5,663 nucleotides of DNA from Succinivibrionaceae bacterium (GCA_003477345.1 DMTG01000156.1:1-5663); one strand, 5' to 3'. Counted from the first letter of the stretch, positions 1 to 5,663 are shown. Numbers and translations are program-made. The notes: generated from the letters alone by a model not told the origin.

Positions 1-2203
1 CTCGCTGATCCAGAAGCTGCAGGCCATTGGTGGTAATCACATACGTGACCTTGTAGCGGCTGCTGCCTTTAATGCGCAGGATGGACTCTGAAAGCAGCCC
101 TTCTCTTGTGGTGATAAAGTCTCGAAGCTTGCCGTTTACAATCACGGCAATACCGTTGCCATCGGTTCCGCCAAGTACTGATCCGTCTTCCATCTGGTAG
201 AAGCACAGAAATTCAGTTTCCTTTAAAACCTCCTGATTAGGAGTGGTTACTCTGCCATCCTGGTCTATGACTGAATAGCCGCCGGGGCCTCCTACTATCA
301 TCGTATGATCATCAAGTTCCAGAATATTTTTGATACGATTTCCAAATAGTCCGTCTGCCTTGGTGATTATCGACAGCCTTCCCTTTTCATCTATCTTATA
401 AAGCCCTTTTCCGTAGGTGCAGATCCATAAACAGTCACGAGAATCCCTGTAAATACACCTGATTCGTATGCCTTTCAGGGCTGCCGTATACTGATTATCA
501 ACCGCCTGATTGATTTTCAGGGCAATGATATCAAGTCCCTTGTCAGTACCGCAGAACAGATAGCCATGCCAGAACATTGTCGCATTTACTACGCTGTCTC
601 TTAGACCAACCGTCTGATACACGTCTTCAGCTGCTGCTTTTGACAGTTTTAAAAGCCCCAGTCTTGAGGAGGTGAACCAGTAGTTGCCCTGATAATCCAC
701 GGCCATGCTTTCTACAGAATTCTCAAACCCCGGAGAATGAAGTTTATGAAAATGTCCGGTGCTGGTTACATAGTAGATTCCATTGTCAGCGCATAAAAAC
801 AGAGTATCGCGGAGGCTGTCAAAATACATGGATTTTACATTGTTTATGTCAGTCAGCCTTTTCTGCCCCTGTAATACAAATTTAAATTTTTCTTCCCTGT
901 CTATCGTAAATCTGTAAAGGCTGTTGTCTGATGTGACTGCGTATAAATCGCCCTGTTTGCTGAAGGTTACGGCCAGAAACTTATTGTTTGCAGCGTTCAG
1001 GAAATAGGAGTTTACAATTTTGCCTTCTGAAAACAGATAGAGTCGGTTTCCTGAATAACTCACAAGGCAGACTAAACCGCTGTCTGAGGAGGAAATTGAC
1101 TTTACGTTAGCAAGTTGCCTGATGATTTTTTCAGTTACGTAGTGGTCTTCACCGTTTATAATCGCAAGGCCTGAAGGCGTACAGATATAGTATCTGCCGC
1201 CGTGATCTGAACAGATCTCGCTGATGGTGTTTGACGGTAGAGCTCTCTGGCTGTTGAACTGCATCTGCAGTTCTTCATTTTTGAATACGGAAACACCCAG
1301 TCCGTTGGTGCCGACCCACAGTCTGTCATAATCATCGGTATACAGACAGTTTACGCTTCTTACCAGATGAGATTTCTTTACCACCCTGAAATCTTTTCCG
1401 CTGTAGCGCAGAAGACCTGAATAGGTTGCAATCCACAGAACACCGTCCTTGGTCTGAGCTATATCATTTGACTCGCCACCCTGCAGTCCGTTCTCATTGC
1501 CGTAAATTGTCTGCTGAAAAGCATAAATGTCGTCATTAGATTCGTCCTCATGTGCCTGTGCAGTGTCAGGTACAGCTGAGACAGCAGAAAACATTACCGC
1601 CAGCAGCGCGACCGACAGGGATTTGAGAGCCTTTTCCGGCTTCTTTTTCTTAGCCAGCCTTCTTGATACGGCTATACACATATACACCAGCAGTATAACC
1701 AGTACCTTGTCCAGAAAGTCTACATAAAACTCACCTATGACATAGCTCAGGTATTTAAAGTCATACTGCTGCAGAAACGCAATCACGGCATCGCCCCAGG
1801 TATTGCTGGTCATACCGTCGTGAAAAGTCAGGTTCAGCGGAATTGCGGTACACATGGTTGCAACGACAACAATCATGGATACATTCAAGGCATTGCCAAG
1901 GGTGTCGAATTTGTCTTTTTGTGAGGCCCTGCCGACAACCCAGCCGATAATACCGTTGGTTACCGCGTACAAAGCGTAGCCGTAGTCATGGTAAACCACA
2001 GCGTAACTTATATTTGACAAGAAGCCGGTAAGAAAACCCAGGACTGGTCCTAAAAGAAAAGCTGCAACTACAGTTCCTATGGAATCAAGCCACAGCGGGA
2101 GCTGCAGAATAGATGATACGTGAACTCCCAGCACATTTATGAATATGCCGCCCAATATAATTGGTAATAGAATCAGAAGTCTATTTGTAAACGCATATTT
2201 CAA
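1..2203 (-). CDS. S-component-like membrane domain fused to Reg_prop beta-propeller sensor (C-terminus outside window)
   Basis: An uninterrupted 734-codon frame runs off the left edge, so the stop and any output domain are missing. Residues 1-182 are strongly hydrophobic, with about five membrane segments (roughly 8-28, 42-62, 74-92, 104-124, 164-182). They include LPLWLDSIGTVVAAFLLGP (35-53), which recalls ECF-transporter substrate-binding (S) components. After a basic loop (RRLAKKKK, 181-188) comes another hydrophobic stretch ending in AQA (215-217), then a soluble part with about eleven blade-like repeats, such as LWIATYSGLLRYSG (256-269), LWVGTNGLGVSVF (295-307) and LWICTYGKGLYKID (592-605). 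These match two-component-regulator propellers, which normally sense a ligand in the periplasm and precede a Y_Y_Y domain plus a histidine kinase or GGDEF domain. The ligand and output are unknown. TTG at 2203 is the only reasonable start: AGGA lies 8 bases before it, an in-frame TAA two codons upstream, and the first in-frame ATG is codon 110. Confidence 0.85.
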   Translation of the reverse strand, partial: MKYAFTNRLLILLPIILGGIFINVLGVHVSSILQLPLWLDSIGTVVAAFLLGPVLGFLTGFLSNISYAVVYHDYGYALYAVTNGIIGWVVGRASQKDKFDTLGNALNVSMIVVVATMCTAIPLNLTFHDGMTSNTWGDAVIAFLQQYDFKYLSYVIGEFYVDFLDKVLVILLVYMCIAVSRRLAKKKKPEKALKSLSVALLAVMFSAVSAVPDTAQAHEDESNDDIYAFQQTIYGNENGLQGGESNDIAQTKDGVLWIATYSGLLRYSGKDFRVVKKSHLVRSVNCLYTDDYDRLWVGTNGLGVSVFKNEELQMQFNSQRALPSNTISEICSDHGGRYYICTPSGLAIINGEDHYVTEKIIRQLANVKSISSSDSGLVCLVSYSGNRLYLFSEGKIVNSYFLNAANNKFLAVTFSKQGDLYAVTSDNSLYRFTIDREEKFKFVLQGQKRLTDINNVKSMYFDSLRDTLFLCADNGIYYVTSTGHFHKLHSPGFENSVESMAVDYQGNYWFTSSRLGLLKLSKAAAEDVYQTVGLRDSVVNATMFWHGYLFCGTDKGLDIIALKINQAVDNQYTAALKGIRIRCIYRDSRDCLWICTYGKGLYKIDEKGRLSIITKADGLFGNRIKNILELDDHTMIVGGPGGYSVIDQDGRVTTPNQEVLKETEFLCFYQMEDGSVLGGTDGNGIAVIVNGKLRDFITTREGLLSESILRIKGSSRYKVTYVITTNGLQLLDQR

Positions 2204-2213
2204 CTTTTATTTC

Positions 2214-2231
2214 CTAATATTCTAATATTAG
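2214..2231 (-). repeat. Short AATATTAG repeat abutting the ribosome site of the sensor gene
   Basis: On the minus strand AATATTAG occurs twice (2231-2224 and 2221-2214). The second copy runs directly into the AGGA ribosome site (2215-2212) of the TTG-started sensor gene. Because CTAATATT precedes AATATTAG, the transcript could fold into an AT-only stem of about 7 pairs with a 4-base loop that includes the first bases of the ribosome site. It is weak, and may only be AT-rich leader sequence. Confidence 0.35.
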
Positions 2232-2254
2232 TACTGTTTGAATAAAAGTATAGA

Positions 2255-2263
2255 CTTATACCA
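2255..2263 (-). promoter_or_regulatory. Candidate extended -10 promoter of the sensor gene
   Basis: The minus strand reads TGGTATAAG here, an extended -10 (TGn followed by a TATAAT-like hexamer, one mismatch). No good -35 hexamer sits 16-18 bases upstream, which extended -10 promoters tolerate. Transcription would begin near 2248, giving a leader of about 45 bases before the TTG start. A similar TGGTATA element lies before the antiporter gene. Confidence 0.45.
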
Positions 2264-2284
2264 GCTACTCAAAAAGTATTTTTA

Positions 2285-2359
2285 TTATCCACAAGTTCTG
2301 CCCTCAACCGCCAGCAGATGAACTTTTAACAAGTCCCTGTCATCCTCTTTTAGTTTCAC
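2285..2359 (-). CDS. Possible 24-residue small ORF or gene remnant
   Basis: Between the antiporter and the sensor gene, a GTG-started frame encodes MKLKEDDRDLLKVHLLAVEG followed by RTCG and TAA. The stretch is richer in G+C than the very AT-rich DNA around it, and the peptide has a protein-like composition with an acidic/basic start and a helical middle. An in-frame TAA directly precedes the GTG and no convincing ribosome site is visible. It could be a small protein, the remnant of a lost gene, or chance. I do not recognise it. Confidence 0.18.
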   Translation of the reverse strand: MKLKEDDRDLLKVHLLAVEGRTCG

Positions 2360-2455
2360 TTATTATTTTAGTATTCTTTAACTCTTATGCGGTAAAAAAA
2401 AATACTAGAGAGCGCAAATTTTTATATTTATTTCTATAAGTTCAAACTGACAAAA

Positions 2456-3709
2456 CTAATCATGCTGTATCTTTGCATATACTTTTTTGAGGGTCAGTCC
2501 CTGCACCACGGTAGTGAAGAAAACCAGCGTATAGGTTCCACCCATTAATATATTAAATACCTCTGCACTCACCATATCTTTGGTGCTCATAGCAAGTGCA
2601 ATACACAGACCTCCTCTAAGACCGCCCCAGGTAAAGAGCGCGGTAAACCCCTTTTTAGAGAAATTATCTGGCAGCGGAGATATCATGTAGGTACAGAGAT
2701 ATACACTGCCTGCTCTACCTATGAAATTGCAGATGACAGCCAGAGTTGCAATAATTAGTGCATGCGGCGTCTGAAACACTGAGATCATGGAAAACCCCAT
2801 GATGACATAGAGTACGGAATTCAGGAACGAATCCAGAGTTTCCCAGCTATTGTCAAATATAGGGCTGTACCTTACACTCTCATCATCAGAACTCTCTCTG
2901 AAGGTTGAATACAGCACCCCGCATACCACTGAGGCAATAGCGCCTGAACACTCAGTATACTGACACACAAGATAAGACAAGGATACTGCCAGCAGACTTG
3001 AAAAAATTCTTATCTTGCTGTTTTTTACATGCTTAAAAAACCAGAAGCAGGCGGCAGTAACTGCAGCACCAATTACTATAGCTCCAAAAAGCTGATGAAT
3101 CAGAACATCAAAAAAGCTACTGTGTGCATCCTGAACAGAAACATAGCCAGAAAAGCAGACAAAAATCGCCACGCCTACTCCATCATTGAGCAGTGATTCT
3201 CCCTCAATAAGGAAACCTGTCTTTTTAGGAAGCCCGAATCTGTTTAGAATACTGGTTGCGGCTATCGGATCTGTAGGCGACACAATGCTTCCAAACATCA
3301 GACAGACCGGCAAACTAAGTCCTAAGTTTAAAAGCACAGAGAGACCATAAAATGCCAGACCGTAAAACACTGCACCTAAAAGCGTACAGATAAAGGACAG
3401 CACTGATACAGCCTTCACCTGTTCTTTGAAGTCAGAAAGTCTCATATGACAGCAGCCAGCGAAAAGCATGAAACACAGAGCGCCGTCCATCAGGAAATCC
3501 TCTATGTTTACAGGATGCATATTCTCCACAAGCAGGAGCAGGAAGTTACTGTCGGTAAGGTAGGTGATGCCTAACACCAGTACGCTGGCTATCATTGAAA
3601 ACAGCATCAGCGCTATTTCATATGAAAACTTAAAAAACCTCTCATTAATATATCCAAATAAAACAATAAAAAAAAGCAAACTTACAAAAAGAGGAAGAAA
3701 ACCTGACAT
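2456..3709 (-). CDS. Na+/H+ antiporter, CPA1 (NhaP-like) family
   Basis: A 417-residue polytopic inner-membrane protein that should exchange cytoplasmic Na+ (possibly K+ or Li+) for protons, in pH and sodium homeostasis. It carries the CPA1 signature residues: SPTDP at 144-148, GESLLNDG at 170-177 with the Asn175-Asp176 pair, and WGGLRGG at 361-367 with conserved Arg365. The spacing of Thr146, Glu171, Ser172 and Asp176 equals that of the ion-coordinating residues described in archaeal NhaP, so it looks functional. Length is normal for NhaP and there is no long cytoplasmic regulatory tail (the end is KKVYAKIQHD). Start: ATG at 3709, with AGGA seven bases upstream. It is separated from nudC by 263 bases holding a structured leader, so it is probably expressed as its own unit or by regulated read-through. 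The exact cation cannot be read from sequence. Confidence 0.93.
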   Translation of the reverse strand: MSGFLPLFVSLLFFIVLFGYINERFFKFSYEIALMLFSMIASVLVLGITYLTDSNFLLLLVENMHPVNIEDFLMDGALCFMLFAGCCHMRLSDFKEQVKAVSVLSFICTLLGAVFYGLAFYGLSVLLNLGLSLPVCLMFGSIVSPTDPIAATSILNRFGLPKKTGFLIEGESLLNDGVGVAIFVCFSGYVSVQDAHSSFFDVLIHQLFGAIVIGAAVTAACFWFFKHVKNSKIRIFSSLLAVSLSYLVCQYTECSGAIASVVCGVLYSTFRESSDDESVRYSPIFDNSWETLDSFLNSVLYVIMGFSMISVFQTPHALIIATLAVICNFIGRAGSVYLCTYMISPLPDNFSKKGFTALFTWGGLRGGLCIALAMSTKDMVSAEVFNILMGGTYTLVFFTTVVQGLTLKKVYAKIQHD

Positions 3710-3718
3710 ATCATTTTC

Positions 3719-3754
3719 CTAATAAAAATATTCTGCCACAGCGTTCAGGATCAC
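3719..3754 (-). CDS. Possible 11-residue upstream ORF before the antiporter gene
   Basis: GTG at 3754 opens a frame reading VILNAVAEYFY and stopping with TAG at 3721-3719. AGGA lies eight bases before the GTG. The stop overlaps the AGGA (3720-3717) that serves the antiporter, an arrangement that could couple translation of the two. It is very short and may be coincidence. Confidence 0.15.
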   Translation of the reverse strand: MILNAVAEYFY

Positions 3755-3792
3755 CAAATTTTTCCTGTAAAAATCATTTTAGAAGACTGCAG

Positions 3793-3818
3793 AAAAAAAG
3801 CTCTCAGCTTTGGGAGAG
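3793..3818 (-). terminator. Candidate intrinsic terminator (end of the leader)
   Basis: On the minus strand CTCTC (3818-3814) pairs with GAGAG (3805-3801), and seven T (3799-3793) follow after one C. An alternative hairpin, AAAGCT-GAG-AGCTTT (3811-3797), ends in the same T tract. The stem is short and of moderate strength. It lies about 155 bases after the nudC stop and 83 before the antiporter start, so it could end the trxB-nudC transcript or act as a conditional stop for the antiporter. Confidence 0.5.
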
Positions 3819-3905
3819 AACGTCTGCTTCTCTTAGTCAAAGAAATATACGGCAGTTCTGTCTGCTTAAGAGAAAAGACCTACTGTTCTGCTGCCTCTGC
3901 ACAAC

Positions 3906-3914
3906 ACTATACCA
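3906..3914 (-). promoter_or_regulatory. Candidate extended -10 promoter inside the antiporter leader region
   Basis: The minus strand reads TGGTATAGT, an extended -10 with one mismatch in the hexamer and no clear -35. Transcription would start near 3899, giving a leader of about 190 bases to the antiporter ATG, or an RNA of about 105 bases if it stops at the U tract. The bases AAGGTGG (3918-3912) overlap it and could instead be a ribosome site in a read-through transcript. The two readings are mutually exclusive for a given RNA. Confidence 0.4.
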
Positions 3915-3972
3915 CCTTACAACTGCCGCTCTTTCCAGACTTAAGATGCGGACAGTTTTTTATAACAGCTAT

Positions 3973-5085
3973 TTATTTTCTGTGTTTCTTTTTATATCTT
4001 TGTACCTGTTTTTCAAGTTTATGCAAATCTGTGGACAGAATATCTTCTGATTCATCGTCAACAGCATCATCAGCAGCATCTTCTGCCACCTTTAAAGCTG
4101 TAGCAGGATTTGCTGTTAACGCTGTTTTTTTATTATCCAACATATTGTTTTCCGATAATATTTCAACCTTTTTAGTCTCAATAATAGTTGCAGGCTTTTC
4201 ATCTACTTCCTCTTTCTTCTCAGGAGGCGGGAGCTTTAGAGCATTTTCAAATAACTTCGGATCTTTAAAGAACATGATCATTTCATTAGTCAGTGACATA
4301 GGATCACTGGTTACAGGAATATCATCACGGCTTACCCAGTCAGCCGCAGCGAGCTCATCTTTCTGTCTTCTTATAGTGATGCTGCCGTCTACTTCTGCAA
4401 AATAACCAAACAGCAGGCAGCCGTCAAAGCCCCATGGCTGTGATCCGTAGTAGCGGATGTTCTTGACCTTAAGACCAACCTCCTCTTCAACCTCTCTGAC
4501 TATTGCAGATTCGGCTGACTCTCCGATTTCACAGAAACCTGATATCAGCGCGGTACCTCTGTAGGTACGCTGATTAAATCTGGTTATGACTATTTTATCG
4601 TGGTTTGGATTAACCACACCGACAATCACAGCAGGAGCTATGTGCGGAAATATTCGGTTTTTGCATTTAGGGCATTCCAGGGCACGCATCCCCTCTACGA
4701 AGAAAGTAGGCTTTCCGCAGTGCCCGCAGAAAGCATTGTTACTGTACCAGGTGTACAGGTGCAGCGCAGTTTCACCAGCAAAACACTCATCTTTGGGATT
4801 TTCGCAGCGCAGGATCTTGTTATTATCCCAATGGAAGCCTTTGATATCAGGATGATCAACTCCTCTGACCAAAAAATAATTCTTTCCAGAAATTTCAAAC
4901 AGATAAACAAACTCTGCTTCTTCATCTCTTATGAAATCAGATACCTTAGGGAAGCTGATGCCACTTTCTGTGCTGCCGCTTATCATAAGATCCTGACCAT
5001 TGAATACAAATGCTGTATCCTCTGGCCTAGGCGCATGATTTTTAAACTGATTTTTAAAAACTTTAGGAGTGATATCCTGAATCAT
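3973..5085 (-). CDS. nudC: NAD+/NADH pyrophosphatase (NudC family) with extra C-terminal tail
   Basis: The NudC family hydrolyses NAD(H) to NMN(H) and AMP and can remove NAD caps from RNA; it acts in the cytoplasm. Numbered from the ATG at 5085 (370 residues), an N-terminal NUDIX-like region (about 1-115) is followed by a zinc ribbon with Cys120, Cys123, Cys138 and Cys141. A perfect Nudix box at 183-205 follows (G183, E189, R197-E198, E201-E202, G204), then the NudC motif SQPW at 215-218. The motif continues GFDGC rather than the PFPxS of the E. coli type. Residues from about 285 to 370 form an extra charged tail; E. coli NudC has about 257 residues. A TTG two codons upstream is also open, but ATG at 5085 has AAGGA six bases before it, whereas TTG would sit on the ribosome site. 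The 43-base gap to trxB suggests an operon. Catalytic residues appear intact. Confidence 0.93.
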   Translation of the reverse strand: MIQDITPKVFKNQFKNHAPRPEDTAFVFNGQDLMISGSTESGISFPKVSDFIRDEEAEFVYLFEISGKNYFLVRGVDHPDIKGFHWDNNKILRCENPKDECFAGETALHLYTWYSNNAFCGHCGKPTFFVEGMRALECPKCKNRIFPHIAPAVIVGVVNPNHDKIVITRFNQRTYRGTALISGFCEIGESAESAIVREVEEEVGLKVKNIRYYGSQPWGFDGCLLFGYFAEVDGSITIRRQKDELAAADWVSRDDIPVTSDPMSLTNEMIMFFKDPKLFENALKLPPPEKKEEVDEKPATIIETKKVEILSENNMLDNKKTALTANPATALKVAEDAADDAVDDESEDILSTDLHKLEKQVQRYKKKHRK

Positions 5086-5109
5086 ATACAATCCTTATGT
5101 ACTCTTTTA

Positions 5110-5126
5110 TATCTTATTTTAAGATA
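5110..5126 (-). repeat. AT-rich inverted repeat between trxB and nudC
   Basis: TATCTTA and TAAGATA form a perfect 7-base inverted repeat around a 3-base centre, in the 43 bases between the trxB stop and the nudC start. No T tract follows on the minus strand, so it is a poor terminator. TTGAAT (5136-5131) and TATAAA (5111-5106) flank it as weak -35/-10 elements with a 19-base spacer. An operator or an mRNA processing hairpin is possible; chance in AT-rich DNA is also plausible. Confidence 0.35.
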
Positions 5127-5128
5127 AT

Positions 5129-5663
5129 CTATTCAAGAGAACCTATATACCTTTCAGCATCCAGCGCTGCCTTGCAGCCCTGGCCTGCTGAAGTAATTGC
5201 CTGACGATATTCATGATCACAGCAGTCGCCTGCTGCATATACACCTTTGACAGATGTCTGAGTCTCTGTGCCGTGACCCACAGTAATATAACCCTGTGCG
5301 TCCTTTTCCAGATCTGCAAACACCGAAGTTGCCGGTGCATGACCTATTGACACAAACACACCGGAAAGGTTCAGACTGACTTTTCTACCCTGCTGATTCA
5401 AGGTTATACCTGTAACAACACTGCCGTCTCCGTCAATACTGTCAACGGTTGCATTCAATACAAACTCAACCTTTCCTTCCTTTTCTTTTTCTCTTAATCT
5501 GTCGATCATTATCTGCTCAGCTCTAAAGCCTTCGCGACGATGTACAAGGTAGACCTTAGAACAGATATTTGAAAGATACAGCGCCTCAACAAAAGCTGCC
5601 GATCCACCGCCTATCACTGCTACATCCTTATTTCTGAAAAAGAAGCCGTCGCAGGTGGCGCAG
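5129..5663 (-). CDS. trxB: Thioredoxin reductase, C-terminal 177 residues (N-terminus outside window)
   Basis: TrxB is the cytoplasmic FAD enzyme that passes electrons from NADPH to thioredoxin. The visible frame opens at the right edge with the redox-active site CATCDGFFFR (visible residues 1-10). The NADPH-binding GGG of GGGSAAFVEA follows (18-27), then HRREGFR (41-47), which recognises the NADPH phosphate. The FAD-domain return GDCCDHEYRQAITSAG comes near the end, and the protein stops at TAG (5131-5129). Compared with E. coli TrxB, whose active site is near residue 136 of about 321, roughly 135 N-terminal residues are missing. Identity to the gammaproteobacterial type is obvious, for example in AALDAERYI. 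Small differences are SAAFV for the usual NTAVE after the GGG, and two adjacent cysteines in GDCCD. The GTG at 5617 is internal, not a start. nudC follows 43 bases later, probably in one transcript. Confidence 0.96.
   Translation of the reverse strand, partial: CATCDGFFFRNKDVAVIGGGSAAFVEALYLSNICSKVYLVHRREGFRAEQIMIDRLREKEKEGKVEFVLNATVDSIDGDGSVVTGITLNQQGRKVSLNLSGVFVSIGHAPATSVFADLEKDAQGYITVGHGTETQTSVKGVYAAGDCCDHEYRQAITSAGQGCKAALDAERYIGSLE

Larger units (their letters stand above)
3790..3960 (-). ncRNA. Candidate structured leader / attenuator RNA upstream of the antiporter gene
   Basis: The minus-strand transcript here is dense in inverted repeats. In 5'-to-3' order, segment 1 TTCTCTTA (3874-3867), segment 2 TAAGAGAA (3835-3828), segment 3 TTCTCTC (3820-3814) and segment 4 GAGAG (3805-3801) are followed by C and seven U (3799-3793). 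Segment 1 pairs perfectly with 2 (8 pairs), 2 with 3 (6 pairs, 7-base loop), and 3 with 4 (5 pairs, terminator). The 2:3 pairing excludes both others, as in amino-acid-operon attenuators. Further arms lie outside: CGGCAGTT (3928-3921) with AACTGCCG (3857-3850), and CTGTC/CTTAAG (3955-3940) with CTTAAG/GACAG (3870-3858). It could be an attenuator, a riboswitch, or a small RNA of about 105 bases ending at the U tract. I match it to no known class. Confidence 0.45.

Noticed and set aside
1527..1727. Plus-strand 66-codon open frame
   Set aside because: It lies antisense within the long sensor gene, whose frame is continuous and domain-like; the serine/alanine-rich translation is a typical shadow.
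2238..2262. GTATA-AGTC-TATAC inverted repeat as an operator
   Set aside because: Only five pairs, AT-rich, and overlapping the -10 element by composition; too weak to call.
2394..2402. T9 tract on the minus strand downstream of the antiporter as a terminator
   Set aside because: No stable GC-containing hairpin precedes it; the nearby GCGCTCTCTAG has no complementary arm at suitable distance.
3790..3960. tRNA or other well-known structural RNA in the antiporter leader
   Set aside because: No cloverleaf, T-loop GTTCRA or CCA-like end could be laid out; only the helices reported are supported.
4031..4405. Plus-strand 124-codon open frame antisense to the nudC tail
   Set aside because: Its serine/phenylalanine-rich translation results from reading the acidic/lysine codons of the opposite strand; no ribosome site or recognisable motif.
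4586..5127. Other open frames over nudC on both strands
   Set aside because: They overlap the clear Nudix and zinc-ribbon coding frame and have no motif of their own.
5143..5340. Second minus-strand frame inside trxB
   Set aside because: Out of frame with the obvious TrxB sequence; a shadow.
5615..5617. GTG as start of a 162-residue protein
   Set aside because: The frame continues upstream through CATCDGFFFR to the window edge, so this codon is the internal valine before IGGG.

Overview
All recognisable genes in this window lie on the minus strand. Reading from high to low coordinates they are the 3' part of thioredoxin reductase (trxB, cut by the right edge), an NAD(H) pyrophosphatase of the NudC family with an unusual charged C-terminal tail, a CPA1-type Na+/H+ antiporter, and a large membrane sensor protein cut by the left edge. 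The sensor joins a polytopic, S-component-like membrane domain to a series of two-component-regulator (Reg_prop) propeller blades. I saw no rRNA, tRNA, CRISPR array, transposase or plus-strand gene.

Organism: the base composition is moderately AT-rich and each of the three gene starts carries an AGGA-type ribosome site. TrxB closely resembles the enterobacterial enzyme, which suggests a gammaproteobacterium. The NudC looks more like the version found in anaerobes (SQPW-G-F rather than SQPWPFP). A host-associated anaerobic gammaproteobacterium such as a member of Succinivibrionaceae would fit, but this is inference and no sequence search was possible.

Layout: trxB and nudC are 43 bases apart and probably co-transcribed; both are redox/NAD housekeeping functions. 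A 263-base gap separates nudC from the antiporter. It contains several inverted repeats on the minus-strand transcript, including four segments arranged like a classical attenuator (1:2 pairing plus 3:4 terminator, or 2:3 antiterminator), with a U7 tract about 83 bases before the antiporter start. A 252-base gap precedes the sensor gene. It holds a good extended -10 promoter (TGGTATAAG), a possible 24-codon ORF and a short AT repeat touching the ribosome site. The sensor begins at TTG and runs off the window after 734 codons without its output domain.

The most interesting items are the attenuator-like leader of the antiporter gene, the fusion of an S-component-like membrane domain to an exported propeller through a signal-peptide-like segment, and the acidic/basic tail on NudC.
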